Below are positions 1 through 8,147 of a stretch of DNA of 10,231 bases, in pieces. The DNA comes from Prevotella sp. (lineage in GTDB: Bacteria; Bacteroidota; Bacteroidia; Bacteroidales; Bacteroidaceae). The stretch spans positions 1 to 10,231 of the forward strand of contig JAIJUV010000083.1 in assembly GCA_022732315.1 (NCBI GenBank), written 5' to 3'. The position numbers and the translations under genes were made by a program. The number at the start of each line of letters is the position of its first letter. The first letter of the stretch is position 1. The notes under the pieces were generated by a model, which had not been told where the DNA came from, did no database searches, and saw only the letters and a program-made list of their open reading frames with translations.

Positions 1-1
1 T

Positions 2-1807
2 TCGCTCGATATGGGTGCACTGGTTGCCGGTGCCAAATACAAGGGTGAGTTTGAGGAGCGTTTGAAAAGCGTCATCAAGGAGGTAACCAATGCCAACGGT
101 CAGATTATCCTCTTCATCGATGAGATTCATACCCTGGTAGGTGCTGGCGGTGGCGAGGGTGCCATGGATGCAGCCAACATCCTGAAGCCAGCCTTGGCTC
201 GTGGTGAACTGAGAGCCATCGGTGCCACTACCCTCAACGAGTATCAGAAGTACTTCGAGAAGGATAAGGCACTGGAGCGTCGATTCCAGACCGTGATGGT
301 GAATGAGCCAGACGAGGTAGATGCCATCAGCATCCTTCGTGGTATCAAGGAGCGTTACGAGAACCACCACAAGGTTCGTATTCAGGATGATGCCTGCATA
401 GCAGCTGTCAAGTTATCCGAGAGATATATTTCTGATAGATTCCTTCCTGATAAGGCCATCGACCTGATGGATGAAGCTGCAGCCAAGCTCCGTATGGAGC
501 GTGACTCCGTGCCAGAAGAACTGGATGAGATTACCCGTCACTTGAAGCAGTTGGAAATTGAACGTGAAGCAATTAAGCGTGAAAACGACCAGCCTAAGAT
601 TCAGCAGCTCGACAAGGAGATTGCAGAGTTGAAGGATAAGGAGCACGACTTCCGTGCAAAGTGGGAAGGCGAAAAGGCTCTTGTCAACAAAATTCAGCAA
701 GACAAGCAGGAGATGGAGAACCTCAAGTTCGAGGCTGAGCGCATGGAGCGTGAAGGCAATTACGAACGTGTAGCCGAGATTCGCTACTCTAAGCTGGTAG
801 CCCTTGAAGAGGACATCAAGAAGATTCAGGAGCAGCTGAGGAGCACCCAGGGCGGAGAAGCCATGATTCGCGAAGAGGTGACTGCCGATGACATTGCAGA
901 GGTAGTAAGCCGCTGGACCGGAATACCAGTAAGCCGAATGATGCAGAGCGAACGTGAGAAACTGCTCCATCTGGAGGAGGAACTCCATAAGAGAGTCATC
1001 GGTCAGGACGAGGCTATCACTGCCGTAAGTGATGCCGTACGCCGCAGCCGTGCCGGTTTGCAGGATCCAAAGCGTCCTATCGCCAGCTTCATCTTCCTCG
1101 GTACCACCGGTGTAGGTAAGACCGAGCTTGCCAAGGCACTTGCCGAGTATCTCTTCAACGACGAGTCGATGATGACGCGAATTGATATGAGTGAGTATCA
1201 GGAAAAGTTCAGTGTCACCCGTTTGATTGGAGCGCCTCCGGGGTATGTAGGATACGATGAGGGTGGCCAGTTGACCGAGGCTGTTCGCCGCAAGCCATAC
1301 AGTGTGGTTCTCTTCGATGAGATTGAGAAGGCTCATCCAGATGTCTTCAACACCCTGCTTCAGGTATTGGACGATGGCCGACTGACAGATAACAAGGGTC
1401 GTGTGGTTAACTTCAAGAACACCATCATCATCATGACTTCCAATGCAAGCCGTGAGATGTTGAAGAAGACCTTCCGTCCTGAGTTCCTGAACCGTATTGA
1501 CGACATCATCACCTTCCAGCCATTGACCAAGGATCAGATTGCCAAGGTAGTAGAGTTGCAGATGAACAGAGCCAAGAAGATGTTGGAGCCTCAGGGCTTC
1601 GATCTCCGCTGGACTCCAGCCGCCATCGGTTATCTTGCCGAGGTAGGTTACGACCCAGAGTTTGGTGCCCGCCCTGTAAAGCGTGCCATCCAGGATTACG
1701 TTCTGAACGATTTGAGCAAGAAGATTCTTGCCGAGGAAGTAAGTCGCGAGAAGCCAATCACCATTGACTACTCAGAGGCAAACGGCATCGAGTTCAAGAA
1801 TCTCTAA
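2..1807 (+). CDS. clpB: ATP-dependent disaggregase ClpB, C-terminal two thirds (5' end outside window)
   Basis: This is a Hsp100 AAA+ chaperone that extracts and refolds aggregated proteins together with DnaK in the cytosol. The frame is open from base 2, so the gene starts upstream; 601 of the usual ~860 residues are visible. In order, numbering from base 2: end of ATPase domain 1 with Walker B ILFIDEIH (D40-E41) and arginine-finger region ALERRF (~90-95); the charged coiled-coil middle domain (~170-300) that is diagnostic of ClpB against ClpA; linker with SRWTGIPV; ATPase domain 2 with Walker A GTTGVGKT (367-374), pore loop [13 protein letters not shown], Walker [12 protein letters not shown] (D439-E440), sensor-1 TSN and RPEFLNRID; then the C-terminal lid with [10 protein letters not shown]. 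The segment between TSN and RPEF is only 10 residues, against 30 in E. coli ClpB. All visible catalytic motifs are intact. The N-terminal domain and first Walker A lie outside the window. Confidence 0.97.
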   Translation, partial: SLDMGALVAGAKYKGEFEERLKSVIKEVTNANGQIILFIDEIHTLVGAGGGEGAMDAANILKPALARGELRAIGATTLNEYQKYFEKDKALERRFQTVMVNEPDEVDAISILRGIKERYENHHKVRIQDDACIAAVKLSERYISDRFLPDKAIDLMDEAAAKLRMERDSVPEELDEITRHLKQLEIEREAIKRENDQPKIQQLDKEIAELKDKEHDFRAKWEGEKALVNKIQQDKQEMENLKFEAERMEREGNYERVAEIRYSKLVALEEDIKKIQEQLRSTQGGEAMIREEVTADDIAEVVSRWTGIPVSRMMQSEREKLLHLEEELHKRVIGQDEAITAVSDAVRRSRAGLQDPKRPIASFIFLGTTGVGKTELAKALAEYLFNDESMMTRIDMSEYQEKFSVTRLIGAPPGYVGYDEGGQLTEAVRRKPYSVVLFDEIEKAHPDVFNTLLQVLDDGRLTDNKGRVVNFKNTIIIMTSNASREMLKKTFRPEFLNRIDDIITFQPLTKDQIAKVVELQMNRAKKMLEPQGFDLRWTPAAIGYLAEVGYDPEFGARPVKRAIQDYVLNDLSKKILAEEVSREKPITIDYSEANGIEFKNL

Positions 1808-1824
1808 TTCATATAAAAAACAAG

Positions 1825-1867
1825 AAAGGTTCCTTCAAGGAGTAACATCCCCGAAGGAACCTTTTTT
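1825..1867 (+). terminator. Intrinsic terminator of clpB
   Basis: A perfect 12-bp stem (AAAGGTTCCTTC at 1825-1836 paired with GAAGGAACCTTT at 1853-1864) encloses a 16-nt loop and runs into a six-T tract (1862-1867), starting 17 bp after the clpB stop. The A-rich stretch on the other side (1814-1820) could make it work on the minus strand too, but no minus-strand gene ends here. Confidence 0.9.
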
Positions 1868-2091
1868 ATTGGAATACGTGCATGCTTTCAAATGAATTAC
1901 CCATTTATTTGTTATATAAAACACTAAAATCGTCCAAAGATATTACAATTAGCATAAAAATAATAGTTTGAATTCCAAATACTTACCTTAAAATTTGGTA
2001 CTTTCGCTTTTTTTTCGTACTTTTGCAACCTACATAAAGAATAAACATGAATTTACAACTCTGTTAATTCAGATAATAAAAACAAAATATA
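1868..2091. other. AT-rich intergenic region between clpB and the repeat-protein gene
   Basis: I see no gene in this stretch on either strand. It holds the promoter listed separately and a leader of about 60 nt before the next start codon. A six-codon reading frame (MNLQLC, 2047-2067) lies in the leader, but nothing supports its translation. Confidence 0.7.
1994..2025 (+). promoter_or_regulatory. Bacteroidota-type promoter for the 2092-3294 gene
   Basis: The -7 box TACTTTTG (2018-2025) fits TAnnTTTG exactly, and TTTG at 1994-1997 lies 20 bp upstream, the spacing known for the Bacteroidota housekeeping sigma factor. Transcription would begin near 2031, giving an A-rich leader of about 60 nt. 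A near-match TACTTTCG (1999-2006) overlaps the spacer. Confidence 0.75.
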
Positions 2092-2280
2092 ATGTATCAA
2101 GAAAATTTAGACAATGACATATATCAGTCAGATAATGACATCTATCAAAATAACAATGACATATATCAGTTAGATAACGACATCTATCAGGATAATAATG
2201 GCATGTATCAAGATGACAATAATATATATCAAAATGACAATGATATATATCAGGATGACAATGATATGTATTATCCTCCA
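2092..2280 (+). repeat. Nine tandem 21-bp coding repeats (NDIYQxD)
   Basis: Nine consecutive 21-bp units fill 189 bp and begin with the start codon itself. The translated units run from MYQENLD through seven N(D/G/N)(I/M)YQxx units to NDMYYPP. Tyrosine is kept in all units. The copies differ mostly at synonymous positions (ATATATCAG against ATCTATCAA), so the array is not freshly expanded, yet it can still gain or lose units in frame. Confidence 0.95.
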
Positions 2281-3294
2281 GTTGACAACTACGACTGGAG
2301 TCCTAACTTATTTGCCAAGCTCACATCCTTCTTGCAGACATCAACCTCTCCTGATGTGATTAGAATGGGCATCATCGCTGGTATCAGAAATAGCGTATCC
2401 ACAGAGGAAACCCCTACCAGATGGGACAAGGTAGAAGCCATGCGCCGCTATGTAGACAGTGTGAACCAGGGATTGGGATTGCCAGAGGATCCTAAGCTCA
2501 TGTCGCTTCTTCATTCCACCCAATGGATGGGCTATGGCTTGTTCTCTATGAATTTTATCTCAGAGAAGAATCTTGATTTTAAGGGAATCTGCATGGATGA
2601 GCAGACATCACTCTCCTATGCAAGCATGGTATTTCTCATTGCCCTTGTCAAGGGAATGAGTATGCTCAACCTGAAGCATCCTTCCCCTAACAGTGAAGAC
2701 CGCCAAATATATACATTTTTAATTCCAAGTCAGTTTTCAACATTCGCATTTGCTTCATTCCTCAATGTTGCCAATAATCGCCTTTCAAACAAAGAAGAGA
2801 TTTCGCAACAGGATATCGATGAACTGGCAAACCTTGCCTTCAAGAGTCGCTATTGGAAACAGGGAACCTGCCTGATGGGAAAGGACAGCGAACAGTTTGT
2901 CAATGTCCTGAAGAACATCATCCTAGACATACTTGGGCTCACGCTCAACGTTGATATGAACTCTTTCTCACAGCATGCCAAGAAGGAAGAGCGCATAGCA
3001 GATAAGCCAAAGCAAGTACTCTCTACAGAAAACATGGAGGCTAACACAAAATTGTCCATTGTAAAAGCCGTAGAGATAGTCCTCACAGGGTGTTCAGTCC
3101 CTATAGATAGAGATCAGCTCTTTTCTGATATCCAGGAACTCAGACCATCCACAAATGAAGATAGTTTCCGTGCAATGATTACCAAGATGCATAGAGAAGG
3201 AGCCATTTCCTATTTTAATGGCAACCTGATAGGTTTCTCTGGCAGAAGCTACGGAAGAGGATACAAAAAAGTAAATCGCTACAAAAAAAAATAG
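2092..3294 (+). CDS. Hypothetical protein with N-terminal NDIYQ heptapeptide repeats and C-terminal winged-helix-like domain
   Basis: I do not recognise the family. The 400-residue protein has three visible parts. Residues 1-63 are nine 7-residue repeats (consensus NDIYQxD), acidic and rich in Asn, Asp, Gln and Tyr. Residues ~64-300 form a mostly helical, globular-looking body with no signal peptide and no convincing membrane segment, although residues ~178-195 are hydrophobic. Residues ~320-387 (KAVEIVLTGCSVPIDRDQLF ... SFRAMITKMHREGAISYF) have the helix-helix-wing pattern of a winged-helix DNA-binding domain, followed by a basic tail GRSYGRGYKKVNRYKKK. The start is fixed by an in-frame stop at 2077-2079 and the first ATG at 2092. 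There is no Shine-Dalgarno sequence, only an A-rich leader. It is monocistronic, with its own promoter and terminator. A cytosolic, nucleic-acid-associated role is an inference from the C-terminus only. Confidence 0.85.
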   Translation: MYQENLDNDIYQSDNDIYQNNNDIYQLDNDIYQDNNGMYQDDNNIYQNDNDIYQDDNDMYYPPVDNYDWSPNLFAKLTSFLQTSTSPDVIRMGIIAGIRNSVSTEETPTRWDKVEAMRRYVDSVNQGLGLPEDPKLMSLLHSTQWMGYGLFSMNFISEKNLDFKGICMDEQTSLSYASMVFLIALVKGMSMLNLKHPSPNSEDRQIYTFLIPSQFSTFAFASFLNVANNRLSNKEEISQQDIDELANLAFKSRYWKQGTCLMGKDSEQFVNVLKNIILDILGLTLNVDMNSFSQHAKKEERIADKPKQVLSTENMEANTKLSIVKAVEIVLTGCSVPIDRDQLFSDIQELRPSTNEDSFRAMITKMHREGAISYFNGNLIGFSGRSYGRGYKKVNRYKKK

Positions 3295-3315
3295 CATCAA
3301 AGATATAGAGGTGAT

Positions 3316-3352
3316 AAAAAAAGGAGGAAATGAAAACATTTCCTCCTTTTTG
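3316..3352. terminator. Strong, probably bidirectional terminator
   Basis: A perfect 15-bp stem (AAAAAGGAGGAAATG at 3318-3332 with CATTTCCTCCTTTTT at 3337-3351) closes on an AAAA loop. On the plus strand it ends in five Ts. On the minus strand the A-run 3316-3322 becomes seven Ts. It lies 21 bp after the stop of the 2092-3294 gene and 120 bp after the stop of the convergent small gene, so it can end both transcripts. Confidence 0.9.
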
Positions 3353-3471
3353 GTGTAAACTTATTTAATGATGGCAAATCCATGCTACACCCAAACCTGA
3401 CTTCTAAAAATACGGATATTGGAAATCAAGCAGTTACATGATAAACAGCAGCAAGTTGGGTTAAATTTCCC

Positions 3472-3795
3472 TTATTCTTTCAGCTGTTTCAACTGCCTCT
3501 CTGACAATCCCGTAATTTCCATCACCGTCGCAGCATCCATACCTTTTGCCAGCATCGTCCTAGCAATCTCGAGGCTACGCTGACTCATGCCTTTCTCCAT
3601 GCCTTCAGCTAATCCCTTTTCCATTCCTTCAGCTAGTCCCTTCTCCATTCCTTCAGCTAGTCCTTCTTCTTTCCCTTCTCTCTTGGCGGTATCAATCGAA
3701 TTTTTAATATCGCGATATGCCATTTTGCTGGCTTCATACTCTCGTTGTTCCTGCGGAGTAAATTTTGCTATCTCGGCTTCTTCTACCTGCTTCAT
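3472..3795 (-). CDS. Stand-alone C-terminal tail of an Rpn/PD-(D/E)XK transposase-family protein (RpnS-like small protein or gene remnant)
   Basis: The 107-residue product looks like the last third of Rpn-family (recombination-promoting nuclease, PDDEXK transposase) proteins, which are usually ~290-300 residues. It shows the (E)EAEIAKFTPQEQREYEASK and AYRDIKNSIDTA segment (5-37), then tetrapeptide repeats GKEE/GLAE/GMEK (41-68), then a C-terminal helical module KGMDAATVMEITGLSERQL (84-102). The nuclease core is absent. The start is the first ATG after an in-frame TAA (complement of 3835-3837), and the few codons between do not resemble the family. A complete promoter sits just upstream, so the gene may be expressed as is. 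In known Rpn systems the separately translated tail (RpnS) blocks the toxic full-length protein (RpnL). Here no RpnL is visible, so it is either an orphan antitoxin-like protein or a truncated pseudogene. It is divergent from the type I restriction operon. Confidence 0.75.
   Translation of the reverse strand: MKQVEEAEIAKFTPQEQREYEASKMAYRDIKNSIDTAKREGKEEGLAEGMEKGLAEGMEKGLAEGMEKGMSQRSLEIARTMLAKGMDAATVMEITGLSERQLKQLKE
3592..3675 (-). repeat. Tetrapeptide coding repeats in the Rpn tail (GKEE + 3x GLAE-GMEK)
   Basis: Residues 41-68 are seven tetrapeptide units with glycine at position 1 (GKEE, then GLAE and GMEK alternating three times), followed by a diverged unit GMSQ. At DNA level the last six units form three near-identical 24-bp repeats (3592-3663). 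Variable numbers of four-residue repeats in this helix are a published property of RpnS proteins. Confidence 0.93.
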
Positions 3796-3829
3796 AATCC
3801 CAATGTTATTAATGTTTCTATTGTAGCAG

Positions 3830-3860
3830 CAAAGTTACGATTTTCTTTTGAAACCAACAA
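3830..3860 (-). promoter_or_regulatory. Promoter of the Rpn-tail gene
   Basis: On the minus strand the -7 box TAACTTTG (complement of 3830-3837) fits TAnnTTTG, and TTG (complement of 3858-3860) lies 20 bp upstream. The start site would fall near 3824, giving a leader of roughly 29 nt. The in-frame stop that bounds the small gene is the TAA of this -7 box, so transcription and the first possible start codon are tightly matched. Confidence 0.65.
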
Positions 3861-3864
3861 GAGT

Positions 3865-3885
3865 TTTCTCAAAAAAGTTGAGAAA
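3865..3885. promoter_or_regulatory. Inverted repeat between divergent promoters (candidate operator)
   Basis: TTTCTCAA (3865-3872) and TTGAGAAA (3878-3885) form an 8-bp inverted repeat with a 5-nt spacer. It lies just upstream of the -33 element of the Rpn-tail promoter and about 70 bp upstream of the hsdR -7 box, a plausible place for a regulator acting on both. No regulator gene is identifiable, and AT-rich DNA yields such repeats by chance, so this is tentative. Confidence 0.35.
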
Positions 3886-3951
3886 CCATCCATAAAAGAC
3901 AAAAAAGTATAAATAGTGAATCATACAAATGGTCAAGTGAAATATTATCAT

Positions 3952-3959
3952 TATCTTTG
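3952..3959 (+). promoter_or_regulatory. -7 box of the hsd operon promoter
   Basis: TATCTTTG fits TAnnTTTG exactly and lies 26 bp before the hsdR start. No good TTTG is present 20 bp upstream (3928-3931 reads AATG), so the -33 element is weak. The leader would be about 20 nt. AGGTGA at 3973-3978, 7 nt before the ATG, is a modest Shine-Dalgarno-like match that supports the 3986 start. Confidence 0.6.
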
Positions 3960-3985
3960 TAGCTAAATTAATAGGTGACAAAACT

Positions 3986-6703
3986 ATGACGCCAGAAGAA
4001 AAAGCAAGAGTCAAAATAGACCAATGGTTTGCAGATGCAGGATGGAAGGTTGTCAATCGAGATGAATACGAGCCTACCATCTCAGCTGTAGCCATTCGTG
4101 AGGGATTGCTCAAAGGTAATCTTGAAGCAGATTATTTCCTGTTTATCAATGGGAAAGCTGTCGGTGTGCTCGAAGCTAAACGAGAAGAAATTAATATTTC
4201 TTCCAATATTGTGAGTGAACAGGCTATCACATATGCAAAGAGTGTACCTGACTGCTATCAAGCATGGCAAAGACCTTTGCCTTTCCTTTTCAAATCAAAT
4301 GGCAAGGAAATAGAGTTTTTTGATTATAGACATCGTGAAACTTCTGAATGGGAAAACATCAGCCGCATTCTTACTCCAAAGGAAATAGTAAAGATGTTAG
4401 GTATAGACGACCCTTTTGCCGGCCTTCCTACATTGAACAAGAAAGGTCTGCGAGAATGCCAATATGAGGCAGTAACAGAATTGGAGAAAAGCTTCCGTAT
4501 AGGTCAAAATCGTGCATTGATGGTTTTAGCTACTGGTGCCGGCAAAACATATACGGCATGTCTTACTGCTTATCGTATGCTTAGCTATACCCCTATGCGT
4601 CGTGTTCTGTTTCTTGTTGACCGCAACAACCTCGGAAAACAGGCTGAAACAGAGTTTGGAACATTCCGCCTTACGGAAACAGGTGATGCCTTCAATACAA
4701 TCTATGCAGTCAACAGGTTGAAGTCGGCAGAAGTACCAACAGACAGCAATGTGGTTATCTGTACCATACAAAGATTATTCTCACTCTTAAAAGGAGAAGA
4801 GATTACGGATACAGATGATGACGATGAAGATACAGCTGATGGTGAAGTAACATTACCAGACAATCCAAACTTACCACACGATTTCTTCGACCTTATTATT
4901 ATAGATGAGTGTCACCGTTCTATTTATGGCAACTGGCGCAAGGTGCTAGAATACTTTGATGCAGCTCGCCTTATTGGTCTTACAGCAACACCAATCCCTG
5001 AAACGATGGCATTCTTCAACAACAACCGTGTTGTAAACTATACGCTTGAGCAGTCAATCATAGATGGTGTCAACGTCGATAGCCGCATCTATCGAATCAG
5101 AACTAAGGTAACAGAAGAAGGTGGAGCTATCATGCAAGGTCAGAAAACCAAAGTTGAGACTCGATACACTGGTGAAGTTAAAACCGTAAGCACAAAGGAA
5201 ACGAAGACTTATACGAAAGAAGAGTTAAATCGAAGCATCATCAACCCTGCCCAGATAAAACTTATTCTTTCCACTTATCGTGATGCTGTCTATACAGAAA
5301 TGTTCAATGACCCTCAAAGAGAGCCCAACATGGACTATCTGCCAAAGACCCTCATCTTTGCGCTCAACGAGAGCCATGCAACAAATATAGTTCAAATTGC
5401 TAAAGAAGTTTTTGGACGCACGGATGACCGCTTTGTTCAGAAGATAACCTATTCAGCAGGAGATAGCAATGAACTGATACGCCAATTTCGTAACGACAAA
5501 GACTTTCGCATTGCCGTAACCTGTACACTTGTGGCAACAGGAACAGATGTAAAACCTTTGGAAGTCGTGATGTTTATGCGTGATGTGGCTTCAGCTCCCC
5601 TCTATACACAGATGAAAGGTCGTGGAGTCCGGACAATAGGTGACGAACAGCTGCGCAACGTGACACCTAATGCTATCAGCAAAGACTGTTTCTTCCTAGT
5701 TGATGCAGTAGGAGTAACCGAACATGAGCATATCATACCAGGTCAGTATGAAGGTCCAGAGACAGAGACCATCACCTTAAAAGAACTATTGGAACGTATC
5801 GCTCATGGAAATCTGCCAGACAATTACCTCAAGCGACTTGCTGCCACATTATCCAGACTTTACAATAAGGCAGATAATGCACAGCGACAGGAATTTGTCC
5901 GCATCGCTCATGATGACATGCAGGAAATTGCTCAACGCATCTATGATGCTCTCGATCCTGAGCACCAGCCACAATTGCCACCATACGTAGATATCAATGA
6001 ACCTAACAATGAACGTAAGGGTTTGGTATCTCCGATAGCTAATCATGCCAATGTCTGTAAGTACATACTGATTCTTGCAGCTGGTTTTGTCAACACGCTG
6101 ATGCCAGGAGAAGATACGCTCATATCCAAAGGTTTCTCTATAGAAGAGGCTCAAAGTACCACAGATGCATTTGAGCAATATTGCTGCGACCACTGTGATG
6201 ACATAGAAGCTTTACGTATTCTATACAATAACGAGGGCGAACCTATCACCTATTCCATGCTGAAAGACTTGGAAAACAAGTTGAAGATGGAGAACAACCG
6301 CTTTGCACAAAAGCTCTTATGGAATTCATACGCCATCGTATATGGTGATAAAGTACGCCGCACGACCAAGAAGGAAGAATCGGAGGCTCTTACCAACATC
6401 ATCCAACTGGTACGCTTCGCTTACCATCAGACAGAAAAACTGGAAAGTGCCTATCCTACGGCTCGAAGTATGTTTAATCTTTGGTATGGTCGGAAACAAA
6501 TGGATATAACACCGAAGCAGAAGGATTTGATAGGCAAGATCGTGGAATACATCGCAGCCAATGGAGCCTGCAACGTGCGAGAGATAAGGAAGAACGATGT
6601 CACCCATGCAGCCCAATTGATTGCAGCTTTCGGAAACATGCAGAAAGCTGACGAGGCTTTGGATTCCGTATATAAATTTATAGTATTAAGAACAACTGCA
6701 TAG
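3986..6703 (+). CDS. hsdR: Type I restriction enzyme, R subunit (EcoEI/EcoAI-like)
   Basis: HsdR is the ATP-dependent DNA translocase and endonuclease subunit of a type I restriction-modification complex. The 905-residue protein has an N-terminal PD-(D/E)XK nuclease domain with D49 and E63-A-K65 (EADYFLF ... VGVLEAK), then a superfamily 2 helicase core: Walker A ATGAGKT (182-188), DECH box (307-310), motif III GLTATP (331-336), motif V around VATGTDVKPLEVVMF (516-530) and motif VI QMKGRGVRT (542-550). An acidic loop (DTDDDDEDTADGE) precedes the DECH box. The C-terminal ~200 residues fit the EcoEI-type R-subunit C-terminal domain that contacts the methylase core. It is first in the operon, 9 bp before hsdM. 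All key motifs are intact with no frameshift, so an active enzyme is expected. The subtype is inferred from overall resemblance to the EcoEI group. Confidence 0.96.
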   Translation: MTPEEKARVKIDQWFADAGWKVVNRDEYEPTISAVAIREGLLKGNLEADYFLFINGKAVGVLEAKREEINISSNIVSEQAITYAKSVPDCYQAWQRPLPFLFKSNGKEIEFFDYRHRETSEWENISRILTPKEIVKMLGIDDPFAGLPTLNKKGLRECQYEAVTELEKSFRIGQNRALMVLATGAGKTYTACLTAYRMLSYTPMRRVLFLVDRNNLGKQAETEFGTFRLTETGDAFNTIYAVNRLKSAEVPTDSNVVICTIQRLFSLLKGEEITDTDDDDEDTADGEVTLPDNPNLPHDFFDLIIIDECHRSIYGNWRKVLEYFDAARLIGLTATPIPETMAFFNNNRVVNYTLEQSIIDGVNVDSRIYRIRTKVTEEGGAIMQGQKTKVETRYTGEVKTVSTKETKTYTKEELNRSIINPAQIKLILSTYRDAVYTEMFNDPQREPNMDYLPKTLIFALNESHATNIVQIAKEVFGRTDDRFVQKITYSAGDSNELIRQFRNDKDFRIAVTCTLVATGTDVKPLEVVMFMRDVASAPLYTQMKGRGVRTIGDEQLRNVTPNAISKDCFFLVDAVGVTEHEHIIPGQYEGPETETITLKELLERIAHGNLPDNYLKRLAATLSRLYNKADNAQRQEFVRIAHDDMQEIAQRIYDALDPEHQPQLPPYVDINEPNNERKGLVSPIANHANVCKYILILAAGFVNTLMPGEDTLISKGFSIEEAQSTTDAFEQYCCDHCDDIEALRILYNNEGEPITYSMLKDLENKLKMENNRFAQKLLWNSYAIVYGDKVRRTTKKEESEALTNIIQLVRFAYHQTEKLESAYPTARSMFNLWYGRKQMDITPKQKDLIGKIVEYIAANGACNVREIRKNDVTHAAQLIAAFGNMQKADEALDSVYKFIVLRTTA

Positions 6704-8146
<1,443 letters not shown>

Positions 8147-8147
8147 A

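Noticed and set aside
413..1336. 307-codon open frame on the minus strand inside clpB
   Set aside because: It is antisense to the well-supported clpB frame, its translation is low-complexity Leu-rich with no recognisable domain, and long antisense frames are common opposite such genes.
1935..1942. TATCTTTG -7 box on the minus strand
   Set aside because: There is no -33 element 20 bp upstream, and no minus-strand gene follows before the clpB terminator.
2047..2067. Six-codon leader frame MNLQLC
   Set aside because: It is too short to judge, has no ribosome binding site, no attenuator structure and no run of regulatory codons.
3283..3291. Run of nine A residues at the stop codon of the 2092-3294 gene as a slippage switch
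   Set aside because: Slippage would alter only the last residues of an already lysine-rich tail, so a regulatory role is unlikely.
3587..3826. 79-codon plus-strand frame with repeated FSIPSAS
   Set aside because: It is the complement of the tetrapeptide repeats of the Rpn tail gene, which is the recognisable frame.
3835..4113. 92-codon minus-strand frame overlapping the hsdR start
   Set aside because: It covers the hsd promoter and hsdR N-terminus, has no promoter or ribosome binding site, and its hydrophobic stretch comes from AT-rich intergenic DNA.
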